Shown: piece by piece, positions 9,277 through 17,805 of the stretch
Numbering within the stretch: position 1 is the first letter of the stretch
How the letters are laid out: each line of letters opens with the position of its first letter
NCBI RefSeq assembly: GCF_014635825.1
Contig: NZ_BMDO01000001.1
Coordinates: 992,001 to 1,056,000, forward strand
From: Mucilaginibacter galii
Lineage (GTDB): Bacteria > Bacteroidota > Bacteroidia > Sphingobacteriales > Sphingobacteriaceae
DNA: 64,000 nucleotides
Direction of reading: 5' to 3'
Position numbers and translations under genes: made by a program
Notes under the pieces: generated by a model
What the model was told of the DNA's origin: nothing
The model's database searches: none
Seen by the model: only the letters and a program-made list of their open reading frames with translations

Positions 9277-9740
9277 TGGACAAGGAATTAACCGATGGTG
9301 ACAAGCAGGTATTAAGCGACATTGAGCAATATGGCTTACATATTGTTCATGTACTGGCCGATGATAAAGGCCCCGGCTTTGGCTTTTCTATTGGTTTATT
9401 TCATAATTTTAAGCATCCCGAAATTATATTTATCGGGTTGCAGCAGGAGCTCATTCATTCTTTGATTAATGATATTGGGGAAGCTATTAAAAGCGGTAAA
9501 CGGTTTGAGCCGTTTACCTACTCTCCCGATATTTTAGAGGGTTTTGAATGCTATTTTATACCCGTTGATAAAACCAATTATGCCGATTACCTGGGTTATG
9601 CGCACTGGTTTTACAAGGGCAATGATTTCCCGGTGTTGCAGTGCATATACCCAACAACAAAAGGCGTTTATCCGTGGCAGGATGGCTGGCCCGAAAGATT
9701 GAAACAAACACAACCCATATTAGGGCCATTAAATATTTAA
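9276..9740 (+). CDS. DUF4262 family protein
   Basis: 154 residues. The opening YGLHIVHVLADDKGPGFGFSIGL, the HPEIIFIGL strand and the aromatic C-terminal block YAHWFYKGNDFPVLQCIYP are characteristic of DUF4262, a family of unknown function. No catalytic motif is evident. Its start overlaps the ATP-grasp stop (TAATG) and the GCS2 ligase gene starts three bases after its own stop, so it is firmly inside the operon and likely co-translated. A role in the amidoligase pathway is inferred from context only. Confidence 0.85.
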   Translation: MDKELTDGDKQVLSDIEQYGLHIVHVLADDKGPGFGFSIGLFHNFKHPEIIFIGLQQELIHSLINDIGEAIKSGKRFEPFTYSPDILEGFECYFIPVDKTNYADYLGYAHWFYKGNDFPVLQCIYPTTKGVYPWQDGWPERLKQTQPILGPLNI

Positions 9741-9743
9741 GCG

Positions 9744-10841
9744 ATGAACGAGTTTACCATTGGGGTTGAGGAAGAGTTTATGGTGATAGACCCTGTAACA
9801 AGGGAGCTAAAATCGCATGAGCAAAAAATTGTGGATGCGGCACAGCGCATACACGAAGACCAGGTAAAGGCCGAAATGCACCAGGCCGTGGTAGAGGTAG
9901 GCACCCACATTTGCCGCAATACCGAAGAAGCGCGCAAAGAGGTAAGCAAACTGCGCCTCACCGTTGCTCAACTGGCCGGCGATATGGGTTTGCGTATTGG
10001 CGCCGCCGGTACCCATCCCTTTTCGCACTGGGCAGGCCAGCTTATTACCGAGCACCCCCGTTACAGCGAAATTGTAGATGAACTGCAGGATGCCGCCCGC
10101 TCTAACCTTATTTTTGGTTTGCATGTACACGTGGGCATCCAATCGCGCGAAATGGCCATCCACATCGCCAACCAGGTGCGTTATTTTTTACCTCATGTGT
10201 TTGCGTTAAGTGCCAATTCACCCTTTTGGGAGGGCCGCAACACAGGCTACAAATCTTTCCGCACCAAAGTGTTCGATAAGTTTCCGCGCACCGGCATACC
10301 CGATGCCTTTAGCAGTATTGAGGAGTACGATAATTACATTAAGCTGCTGGTAAAAACCAACTGTATAGATAATGCCAAGAAAATTTGGTGGGATATCCGC
10401 GTGCATCCATTTTACGAAACTATAGAGTTCCGCATTTGCGACTGCCCTATGCTGGTTGATGAAACCATTGCTTTTACCGCACTTTTCCAAGCCTTGTGCG
10501 CCAAGCTGTACAAGCTTCGCCTGCAAAATATGAAGTTTATTACCTACCCGCGGGCACTTATTAACGAAAATAAATGGCGTGCAGCGCGTTATGGTATAGA
10601 TGGTAAATTGATAGATTTTGGCAAACAACAGGAAGTAAATACCAGGGCGCTCATTTTGGAGTTATTAGATTTTGTAGATGATGTGGTAGACGAACTGGGC
10701 TGCCGCGAAGACCTGCAATACATACACCACATATTAGAACACGGCACCGGGGCCGACCGCCAGCTGGCCATTTATCAGCAAAAAGGCAACTTTGAAGACG
10801 TGGTAGATTTTATTACCTCGCAAACATTGAAAGGGATTTAG
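9744..10841 (+). CDS. Carboxylate-amine ligase, GCS2 (YbdK) family
   Basis: 365 residues. The family signatures are present: IGVEEEFMVID at the N-terminus, AAGTHPFSHW near residue 90, FGLHVHVGI and the ETIEFRICDCPMLVDETIAF metal/substrate strand. GCS2 enzymes belong to the glutamine-synthetase-like fold and make gamma-glutamyl-type amides with ATP; YbdK has weak glutamate-cysteine ligase activity in vitro. Packed tightly with DUF4262 upstream and the amidotransferase five bases downstream, it probably forms an amide bond in a shared pathway, not glutathione as such. Confidence 0.92.
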   Translation: MNEFTIGVEEEFMVIDPVTRELKSHEQKIVDAAQRIHEDQVKAEMHQAVVEVGTHICRNTEEARKEVSKLRLTVAQLAGDMGLRIGAAGTHPFSHWAGQLITEHPRYSEIVDELQDAARSNLIFGLHVHVGIQSREMAIHIANQVRYFLPHVFALSANSPFWEGRNTGYKSFRTKVFDKFPRTGIPDAFSSIEEYDNYIKLLVKTNCIDNAKKIWWDIRVHPFYETIEFRICDCPMLVDETIAFTALFQALCAKLYKLRLQNMKFITYPRALINENKWRAARYGIDGKLIDFGKQQEVNTRALILELLDFVDDVVDELGCREDLQYIHHILEHGTGADRQLAIYQQKGNFEDVVDFITSQTLKGI

Positions 10842-10846
10842 AGAAG

Positions 10847-11680
10847 ATGACAACAGATAAGCAAGAAATTAAAGTAGCCGTATTAGACCTTTATAATGGC
10901 GTAGCCAACCAAGGCATGCGCTGTATTTTAGATATTATAGCCCGCTACCGCGAGGTAAACGACCTTAACCTCACCTATAAGGTTTTTGATGTACGCCAAA
11001 AGGAAGAAGTACCAGGCACCGAGTTTGATATTTACATATCGAGCGGTGGCCCAGGCGACCCGCTGGAAAGTGAGGGTACTGTTTGGGATGACAAGTATTT
11101 TGAACTGATAGATGCCCTGGAGGCACACAATCAAAGCGCAGCAGGGCCTAAAAAGCATGTATTTTTTATATGCCACTCTTTTCAGTTAATGTGCCGCAGA
11201 ATGGGTTTAGGTGCAGTGAACCTACGCCGTTCGCCATCTTTTGGAGTTTTGCCGGTGCATGTTACCGAGCATGGTTTATTTGAGCAGATCTTCGAGGGAT
11301 TGACTGATCCGTTTTTTGCGGTAGATTCACGCTCGTGGCAAGTAGTGAACGCCGATAACGAACAGCTGAAAGCAAAAGGTGCCGCATTATTAGCGATTGA
11401 AAAAGAACGCCCCCATGTAGACCTACCTCGTGCTTTGATGGCTATACGCTTTAACGAGTGCTTCATAGGCACCCAGTTTCATCCCGAGGCCGATCCGTTT
11501 GGCATGCGGGCATACCTCATTACCGATGAGAAAAAGCAGGAAGTGGTAGATGAACATGGCGAACAGAAGTACATAGAAATGCTTGAACGGCTTGAAGACC
11601 CGGACATGATCATGCTTACCGAAATTACCATTATTCCCAACTTTTTAGATCAGGCTATTTTAAGTTTTCAGGAAGCTTAA
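10847..11680 (+). CDS. Class I glutamine amidotransferase-like protein
   Basis: 277 residues of a GATase-1 fold. The nucleophile is Cys109 in FFICHSFQLMC, and the partners are His212 and Glu214 in GTQFHPEADP. ISSGGPGDPLESEG is the oxyanion loop. Such domains release ammonia from glutamine, or hydrolyse gamma-glutamyl bonds when used as peptidases. No synthetase domain is fused, so it either feeds ammonia to a neighbouring ligase or removes a gamma-glutamyl group. It starts five bases after the GCS2 stop. Confidence 0.9.
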   Translation: MTTDKQEIKVAVLDLYNGVANQGMRCILDIIARYREVNDLNLTYKVFDVRQKEEVPGTEFDIYISSGGPGDPLESEGTVWDDKYFELIDALEAHNQSAAGPKKHVFFICHSFQLMCRRMGLGAVNLRRSPSFGVLPVHVTEHGLFEQIFEGLTDPFFAVDSRSWQVVNADNEQLKAKGAALLAIEKERPHVDLPRALMAIRFNECFIGTQFHPEADPFGMRAYLITDEKKQEVVDEHGEQKYIEMLERLEDPDMIMLTEITIIPNFLDQAILSFQEA

Positions 11681-11722
11681 TGGTGTCGTATCGCCTGTTA
11701 AACATTTAGCAAGACGGCGAAT

Positions 11723-11825
11723 GTTTCGACCAGTTCAGACTGACAAGAATATAAACAACTTGTCATGTTGAGCTTGTCGAAGGCTTAGCAAAGTGGCGAA
11801 AGTTTCGACAAGCTCAACATGACAA
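11723..11825. repeat. Palindromic repeat with a 22-bp perfect inverted repeat
   Basis: Arms at 11760-11781 and 11804-11825 are perfect reverse complements (cores TTGAGCTTGTCGAA and TTCGACAAGCTCAA), separated by 22 bases. A degenerate extra copy of the right arm lies just upstream at about 11723-11746, within a longer similar stretch beginning GCAAGACGGCGAA. It is a REP-like element between the amidotransferase and second ATP-grasp genes; it could also act as an mRNA hairpin separating their expression. Confidence 0.8.
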
Positions 11826-11846
11826 TTAAAATAGAGTTATCCAACC

Positions 11847-13073
11847 ATGCATTCATCAGCACGCAGCACCTTTAACGCTAATTTCACCGCCGAAAAATAT
11901 CAGCAGTTTTTAAAGCAGCTTAATCAGGGCTTGCCTCATGACGTCGCTTTTCGCGTAGCCGAAACACCGATATTCCTGACTGCTGATTTTCGTGACCAGT
12001 TGATTGCTGCGGGGGAAGACATTTTACAAACTATTCTTCAACCCAATTTTAAGGCACTTACCGAACGTGCCATTCCCCAAAAATGGCGCGTAGCAAATGA
12101 AAATGACCATCCTCATTTTATAGCCCTCGATTTTGGCATTTGTAAAGATGAGGCCGGCAACATCGTCCCCAAACTGATAGAACTGCAAGGCTTTCCTTCA
12201 CTGTATGGCTTCCAATCGTTTTTAGATGATACCTATAGCGAGGTGTTTGATATTAATACCAGTTGGACAGGTTACTACGGTGGCATGGATAAAGCCACCT
12301 ACATCGCTCTGCTCAAAAAAACTATACTTGGCTCTTATGAGCCGCATGAAGTGGTATTAATGGATGTTAATGCACAAGAGCAAAAAACAGCTATCGATTT
12401 TTTCATCACGCAAAAGTACCTGGGCATCCCTATTATTGGTCTTGATGAGCTAAAGCAGAAAGGCGATCAACTATTTTATGAAAGTGATGGTGAAGACAAG
12501 CTCATTAAGCGCATTTACAACCGCCTTATATTTGATGAGATAGACACGGGCGATGATCCGCTCCAAAACCAGGTAGACATTCGTCAGCCTTTAGATATTG
12601 AATGGATAACCCATCCCAATTGGTTTTACCGCGTCAGCAAGTTTACCATGCCATTTTTACATGGCGAAGCTATTCCAAAAACATACTTTTTACATGAGTT
12701 GCGCGAGATACCGGCAGATTTGGAAAACTATGTATTAAAGCCCCTTTTCTCTTTTGCCGGGCAGGGGGTTATTATTGAAGTAACCAACGAAGATGTAGCG
12801 GCTATTAAAGACCCCGAAAACTGGATACTACAAGAAAAAGTAAATTACGAGCCGGTAATACAAGCGCCCGATGGTGGCGTTAAGGCCGAAATAAGATTAC
12901 TCTACCTATGGCCTAATGGCGATGCCCAACCAACATTAGCCATTAATTTGGCTCGTTTAAGCCGTGGCAAAATGATAGGGGTACGCTACAACAAAGAATT
13001 TGACTGGGTAGGCGGCACCACTGCGTTGATGCCGAAGCCCCTCCCAAACCCTCCCCGGGAGGGAGGACTTTAA
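11847..13073 (+). CDS. Second ATP-grasp-like ligase
   Basis: 408 residues. The C-terminal half carries ATP-grasp elements: YVLKPLFSFAGQGVIIEV near residue 293 (lysine and glycine-rich loop), ENWILQEKVNY, and KAEIRLLYLW. The N-terminal half (HFIALDFGICKDEAGNIVPKLIELQGF) looks like a metal/substrate-binding part, so the domain order may be permuted as in CP-ATP-grasp ligases. It follows the amidotransferase gene after a palindromic repeat. The last 13 residues (PKPLPNPPREGGL) are encoded by a dispersed GC-rich repeat, so the ancestral C-terminus has probably been replaced. Substrate unknown. Confidence 0.78.
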   Translation: MHSSARSTFNANFTAEKYQQFLKQLNQGLPHDVAFRVAETPIFLTADFRDQLIAAGEDILQTILQPNFKALTERAIPQKWRVANENDHPHFIALDFGICKDEAGNIVPKLIELQGFPSLYGFQSFLDDTYSEVFDINTSWTGYYGGMDKATYIALLKKTILGSYEPHEVVLMDVNAQEQKTAIDFFITQKYLGIPIIGLDELKQKGDQLFYESDGEDKLIKRIYNRLIFDEIDTGDDPLQNQVDIRQPLDIEWITHPNWFYRVSKFTMPFLHGEAIPKTYFLHELREIPADLENYVLKPLFSFAGQGVIIEVTNEDVAAIKDPENWILQEKVNYEPVIQAPDGGVKAEIRLLYLWPNGDAQPTLAINLARLSRGKMIGVRYNKEFDWVGGTTALMPKPLPNPPREGGL

Positions 13074-13130
13074 AAGCCGGCTATCTGTAAAGTCTCCCCT
13101 ACCGGGGGAGATTTAGAGGGGGCTTCTTTT
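13033..13130. repeat. Large GC-rich inverted repeat overlapping a gene end
   Basis: The left arm (about 13034-13072, GAAGCCCCTCCC...) and the right arm (about 13090-13128, ...GGGGGCTTC) are imperfect reverse complements of about 38 bases around a short centre. The left arm codes for the last residues and contains the stop of the second ATP-grasp gene. Related single arms occur at about 19697-19736 and 54012-54042. The T-run after the right arm would let it terminate transcription as well. Confidence 0.78.
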
Positions 13131-13166
13131 TTTACGTCTGAATTATATTACAATCGGTATTTTTGT

Positions 13167-13331
13167 ATGATGAATTTTCAAACGATAGTTATTGTATTGC
13201 TTTTTGCCGCTGCGGTTTTTTACGTGGGCCGCATGGCGTACCAAAGCCTATTCGTTAAAAAAGGATGTGGTTCTAATTGTAAATGTGGTGTCGATTTTTC
13301 AAACGTTGATCCTGGCAAGCCCCGCTCCTAA
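13167..13331 (+). CDS. Small FeoB-associated-like Cys-rich membrane protein
   Basis: 54 residues, too short for most gene finders. A start ATG at 13167 (or the adjacent ATG at 13170) leads into one membrane helix (TIVIVLLFAAAVFYVG), then KKGCGSNCKCG, a CxxxCxC cluster, and a short polar tail. This is the layout of FeoB-associated Cys-rich membrane proteins (PF12669), usually beside ferrous iron transporters. No feoB is in the window, so the role here is unsettled. Confidence 0.68.
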   Translation: MMNFQTIVIVLLFAAAVFYVGRMAYQSLFVKKGCGSNCKCGVDFSNVDPGKPRS

Positions 13332-13405
13332 TCTCTAATCACCTTCTAATGCTCCATGTAGTTTAAAAGTGTTAGTTTTGTTACGCAGAACTAAGCAATT
13401 ATTTA

Positions 13406-16400
13406 ATGCCCAATAAACAAATATTTCAAGCCGAAAATTCCAAACGATGGACCAGCTTTAAATGGTTGAGCCGCATATTTATACTCGTCCTTATCAGTGG
13501 CGTGGTGGCCGCGGCCATTACGGTTACTTCTAAACAATACCCCGACCTTCCTAACCTTATTCCTACACAAAAGAAGTTAACTAACGAAGAACTTAACCGT
13601 TTAAAACGGTCTACCAAATACCGCGATTTTGTGGTTGAACGCAACCGCATTAAGCAAATACAAAGGGCATTACGCCAGCACCAGCTTAAGCACCCAAACA
13701 ACGCAAACCGTATTAATGTGGGCTTTTATCTCGCCTGGGAACCGCAGGCGTACAATTCCTTGTTAGATCATATTGCCCGGTTAGACATGATCGTGAGCGA
13801 GGGTTTTCGCATAACGCCCAATGCCGATAGTTTGACCGTAAGCCTGGATACCGGTTTGATGAACCTCAACAAGAAGTACAAAAAACCCATCATTGTTAGG
13901 TTAACCAACTACATTAATACCAGTAATGTTTCGGGCCGATTTGATCGTAAAACGGTAGAGGCTATTATTAAAAATCCTAAACGCCGCACGGCTTTCATCA
14001 ATAATATTGCCGCCAATTTAACCAAATACAAGCTGCGCGGACTCGATCTTAACTTCGACGATATCAGCGATCGTAATGCACCTGCTTACGTGGCTTTTCA
14101 GCAGGAACTGTACAATACCCTGCATAGTCAAGGCTTTTTGGTAACCCAAAGCGTTTGGCCCGAGGATGATGAGTACAACCTGCCACGCTTGCAAAAAGTG
14201 AACGATTACCTGTTTGTAATGGCTATTGACCAGCACAACGAGAGCAGTAATGCAGGTGAGGTGTCGCACCAGCACTGGGTAGAAGAAATACTGGATAATG
14301 TTTGCCAGCAAATACCCAGCAACAAAGTCATATTGACCATTGTAGGCGGTGGCTTTGATTGGGCCGAAAGCCGTTTGGGCCAGCCTATGGGCTACCAGCA
14401 GGCGGTGAGTACGGCCAAAGAAAATTCAAGTAAAATTTTATTCGACCCCGAATCGGCTAACCTCAAGTTTACCTACAAAGGTGCTGATACCCTGAACCAT
14501 ACCGTATATTTTGCCGATGCCGTTACCAATTTCAACATTATCCGCATGGCTGATGATTGGGCTACAGGCGGTGTGGCCCTGTGGCGTTTAGGCTTTGAAG
14601 ACCCCAGGCTTTGGTCGTTCTTTCAAAAGAATTTATCTACCGATTCACTGCGCAAAACCGGTATCGATCTTAAAAGATTTTCGACCGTTGGCTTGAGCGA
14701 TAAGCCCGATTACGTGGGCGATGGTGAAGTGCTGGATTTGATCACTACCCCAAATCCCGGTTTGATAAATATAGATTTTGATTCAAAAAACTTCAGAATT
14801 ACCGACGAAAAGTACGAAAAACTACCTACCAAGTACGTGATCAGGCGGTACGGCTACTCGCCCAACAAAATTGTACTGACTTTTGATGATGGCCCGGATC
14901 CGAGCTATACGCCGCGCATCCTCGACATCCTGAAAAAGGAGAAAGTACCGGCCTCCTTTTTTGTGGTAGGCTCTATGGTAGAGAAGAACATGCCGCTGTT
15001 ACGTCGCATTTACGATGAAGGTTACGAGATAGGCAACCACACCTTTTTTCACCCCGATATATCGCAGATCAGTCTTCAACGGGTGAGTTTGGAACTCAAC
15101 TCTACACGTAAGCTCATTGAGTCCATTACCGGGCATAGCACCATCCTGTTCCGTGCGCCCTTCAATGCCGATGCCGAGCCGCAAACCCTGGCCGAGATTA
15201 TCCCAGTGGCCCAAAGCCGTAAGGAGAACTACATCAATATTGGTGAGTTTATTGATCCGCACGATTGGGAACCCGGTGTAACCGCCGATAGCATTGTAGC
15301 ACGTACCATTGCCCAGGCAAAAAACGGCACCATGCTGCTGCTGCATGATGCCGGGGGCGATACCCGCGAGGAAACCATTAAAGCCCTGCCACGCATTATC
15401 CAGTACTTTAAAACGCATGGCTACGAGTTTACCACCATTGCCGATATATTGCACAAAAAGAAAGCCGACCTGATGCCGCCCGTAACCGATGATGCCAACA
15501 GTGGCATTACCGGCCAGTTGTATGACTGGTTTAATGCAGGCCTGTTCTATGGAAACTGGTTTATTTTATACCTGTTTTTATCGGCTATATTTTTAGCGGT
15601 AGGCCGTATCATACTGATCGGTATATTGGCTTCAAGACAATTTGCGCTGAACAAAAAAGCGCCCGATCACAACATTGACATAGCCAGTTTGCCGCCGGTG
15701 AGCATTATTGTACCGGCTTATAATGAGGAAGTAACAGCCATTAAAACCATCCAAAGCTTGCTTAAACTGGAATACCCTACCATGGAGATCCTGTTTATTG
15801 ACGATGGATCGAAAGATAAGACCTTTGAGGTGGTAAACACTGCTTACCAAAACCACCCTATGGTTAAGGTTCTAACCAAGCCAAACGGAGGCAAGGCATC
15901 GGCGCTTAACTTTGGCATTGCACAGGCACAGTATGATTACGTAGTTTGTATTGATGCCGATACACTGCTGAAAGACGACGCTATTATTCACCTCATGGCC
16001 TACTTTACCGATGATGAAATTGGCGCCGTAGCAGGTACGGTGAAGGTGGGTAACGAAACGAACATGATTACCCGTTGGCAGTCTATTGAGTACATTACCG
16101 CCCAAAATATGGACCGCCGGGCATTCGATTTATTGAACAGCATTACCGTAGTTCCCGGCGCTATCGGGGCTTTCCGTAAGGAAGCAATATTTAAGGCGGG
16201 CGGCTTTACCACCGATACTCTGGCCGAAGATTGCGATTTGACCATGCGCATACTTAAACAAGGCTATATTATTCGCAATGCGGGCGAGGCTATTGCTTAT
16301 ACCGAAGCCCCGGAAACCATTAACATGCTGTTAAAACAACGTTTCAGGTGGAGTTTTGGCGTAATGCAGAGCTTTTGGAAGAACCGCGATGCTTTATTTA

Positions 16401-16774
16401 ACCGCAAATACAGCTTCTTTGGCATGGTGGGTATGCCTAACATTCTCATTTTCCAGATCATCTTACCGCTGTTCTCTCCCTTGGCCGATCTGATGATGAT
16501 AGCCGGCTTCTTTAGCGACCATCCTGAAAAGATATTTGCCTTTTACCTGGCCTTTATCCTCATAGATATGATCGTAGCCGTAATAGCCTTTAAGATGGAG
16601 AAAGAAGATTACCGCAAGCTGATCTACATCATTCCGCAGCGTTTTGTATGGCGCCAGTTGATGTACTATATCCTCTTTAAATCGTTACGCCGTGCCCTAA
16701 AAGGCCAGCATAGCGGCTGGGGCAACTTGAAGCGCACAGGTAATGTAAAAATGGAAGACCAAACTGCTAAATAA
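13406..16774 (+). CDS. GH18-like / polysaccharide deacetylase / GT2 fusion synthase
   Basis: 1122 residues with four parts. One membrane helix near residues 20-42. A GH18-like TIM barrel from about 95 to 430. A NodB deacetylase from about 488 to 690 with TFDDGPD (D494/D495), GNHTFFHPD, RAPFNAD and LLLHDAGG. After another membrane helix, a GT2 synthase from 766 (SIIVPAYNEE, FIDDGSKD, CIDADT, EDCDLTMR, QRFRW at 978) and C-terminal membrane helices. The whole resembles a PgaC/PgaB-type machine on one chain: polymerise an amino sugar, deacetylate and trim it outside. In the GH18 motif the usual catalytic Glu is Asp218 (GLDLNFDD), so hydrolysis may be weak or lost. Confidence 0.93.
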   Translation: MPNKQIFQAENSKRWTSFKWLSRIFILVLISGVVAAAITVTSKQYPDLPNLIPTQKKLTNEELNRLKRSTKYRDFVVERNRIKQIQRALRQHQLKHPNNANRINVGFYLAWEPQAYNSLLDHIARLDMIVSEGFRITPNADSLTVSLDTGLMNLNKKYKKPIIVRLTNYINTSNVSGRFDRKTVEAIIKNPKRRTAFINNIAANLTKYKLRGLDLNFDDISDRNAPAYVAFQQELYNTLHSQGFLVTQSVWPEDDEYNLPRLQKVNDYLFVMAIDQHNESSNAGEVSHQHWVEEILDNVCQQIPSNKVILTIVGGGFDWAESRLGQPMGYQQAVSTAKENSSKILFDPESANLKFTYKGADTLNHTVYFADAVTNFNIIRMADDWATGGVALWRLGFEDPRLWSFFQKNLSTDSLRKTGIDLKRFSTVGLSDKPDYVGDGEVLDLITTPNPGLINIDFDSKNFRITDEKYEKLPTKYVIRRYGYSPNKIVLTFDDGPDPSYTPRILDILKKEKVPASFFVVGSMVEKNMPLLRRIYDEGYEIGNHTFFHPDISQISLQRVSLELNSTRKLIESITGHSTILFRAPFNADAEPQTLAEIIPVAQSRKENYINIGEFIDPHDWEPGVTADSIVARTIAQAKNGTMLLLHDAGGDTREETIKALPRIIQYFKTHGYEFTTIADILHKKKADLMPPVTDDANSGITGQLYDWFNAGLFYGNWFILYLFLSAIFLAVGRIILIGILASRQFALNKKAPDHNIDIASLPPVSIIVPAYNEEVTAIKTIQSLLKLEYPTMEILFIDDGSKDKTFEVVNTAYQNHPMVKVLTKPNGGKASALNFGIAQAQYDYVVCIDADTLLKDDAIIHLMAYFTDDEIGAVAGTVKVGNETNMITRWQSIEYITAQNMDRRAFDLLNSITVVPGAIGAFRKEAIFKAGGFTTDTLAEDCDLTMRILKQGYIIRNAGEAIAYTEAPETINMLLKQRFRWSFGVMQSFWKNRDALFNRKYSFFGMVGMPNILIFQIILPLFSPLADLMMIAGFFSDHPEKIFAFYLAFILIDMIVAVIAFKMEKEDYRKLIYIIPQRFVWRQLMYYILFKSLRRALKGQHSGWGNLKRTGNVKMEDQTAK

Positions 16775-16802
16775 ATTTTTCAAGCGTTTCCAGCTTGTAG
16801 CC

Positions 16803-17663
16803 TCAGCCATGAACATTAACGAGTCGTACATTGGGATCATTCTCCAGTTTTTTTCGAAGTTTAGATATAAACATATCTAAACTTCGACTAACAATTACGC
16901 CTTCATCTTCCCAAACTTTTTGAAGTTCGCCTCTCTCTACAAGCACATTGGGCTTTCTTGCCAAAATGTATAACATTTTTGATTCCTTATCGGAGAGTAA
17001 GGTTTGTTCCTTATTATAAGTAAGATATTGGTCATCTGTATAAAACCAATAATTACCAATAGCAATTACTTCATAAGTAGCTACTAAGCCTTTCTCTTCA
17101 ATAAGGTGAGTTGTGTTTTGTCTATAATTGATTTTCAGCCCCGAAAAAATGAGCGTTAATACCGCTAAGCTACCACCGGCTCCTACAATATAGTTTTTGT
17201 TTACCTTACTAAGGGCAGTATCGCGGAAAGCGATATTAATTAAATAACGTGCTTTAGGCTGTTTCCTGCCTTTACAGGGCACTATGCTGGTTTTCTCTGT
17301 TTGGAGGATTGCAAACCCGAATACTACCTGATTTTTTTCGGATTCTACAACATTAACAACATAATCAGATGGTAAATTATTTGCAGCTACCGCTTGCCTT
17401 ATAATTCTTATAACAGAATCTGGCGTAAATTGAAAGGCGTTCCCAAAGGTGATCAGATATTGATCATCGGCTGTTTTGTTAACCGGTAAAACTCTCGAAC
17501 TGCTATCGCCCGCACTTAATAAAACCTCATGCCCTATATTCCTCATCACAATGATCTTTCTTGCAGATGCAAAATCAGTTTTCTCAAAATGCAGATATAT
17601 AAATAACGAAGTAACTACAAGGAGGAAAGCGGCAGTATAAAGAAACAGAGGCTTCAACGTCAT
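16803..17663 (-). CDS. Membrane-anchored winged-helix regulator, C-terminus cut by an in-frame TGA
   Basis: 286 residues. An N-terminal membrane helix (LFLYTAAFLLVVTSLFIYLHF), a sensor region of about 110 residues, a second membrane helix (YIVGAGGSLAVLTLIFSG, near 165), then an OmpR-type winged helix at the C-terminus (LLSDKESKMLYILARKPNVLV, ...SRSLDMFISKLRKKL). This ToxR-like layout senses outside the membrane and binds DNA directly. The frame stops right after RLVNVHG; beyond the TGA the same frame continues GYKLETLEKFI to a TAG at 16767-16769. Winged helices of this type normally read VHG-x-GYKL, so a sense codon has probably become TGA and the final wing strand is lost. Confidence 0.85.
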   Translation of the reverse strand: MTLKPLFLYTAAFLLVVTSLFIYLHFEKTDFASARKIIVMRNIGHEVLLSAGDSSSRVLPVNKTADDQYLITFGNAFQFTPDSVIRIIRQAVAANNLPSDYVVNVVESEKNQVVFGFAILQTEKTSIVPCKGRKQPKARYLINIAFRDTALSKVNKNYIVGAGGSLAVLTLIFSGLKINYRQNTTHLIEEKGLVATYEVIAIGNYWFYTDDQYLTYNKEQTLLSDKESKMLYILARKPNVLVERGELQKVWEDEGVIVSRSLDMFISKLRKKLENDPNVRLVNVHG

Positions 17664-17805
17664 ATGTAAAAGTATAAATTATCTACTGCTGCGTTATGTA
17701 GTATAGTCGATTTTGCACTTTTTACAATTCATTTTACACTATTTTACTAACACCTCATACTCCATGTGCCTTAGGTTTGCCGAAACAATTCCACTCAATT
17801 AACCT

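Noticed and set aside
14999..15454. 151-codon minus-strand open frame inside the deacetylase domain
   Set aside because: It is the shadow of the conserved NodB region on the other strand.
16803..16805. TGA in the winged-helix gene read as selenocysteine
   Set aside because: The position is not a catalytic site, no SECIS-like hairpin is evident just after it, and the motif normally takes a basic or small residue there.
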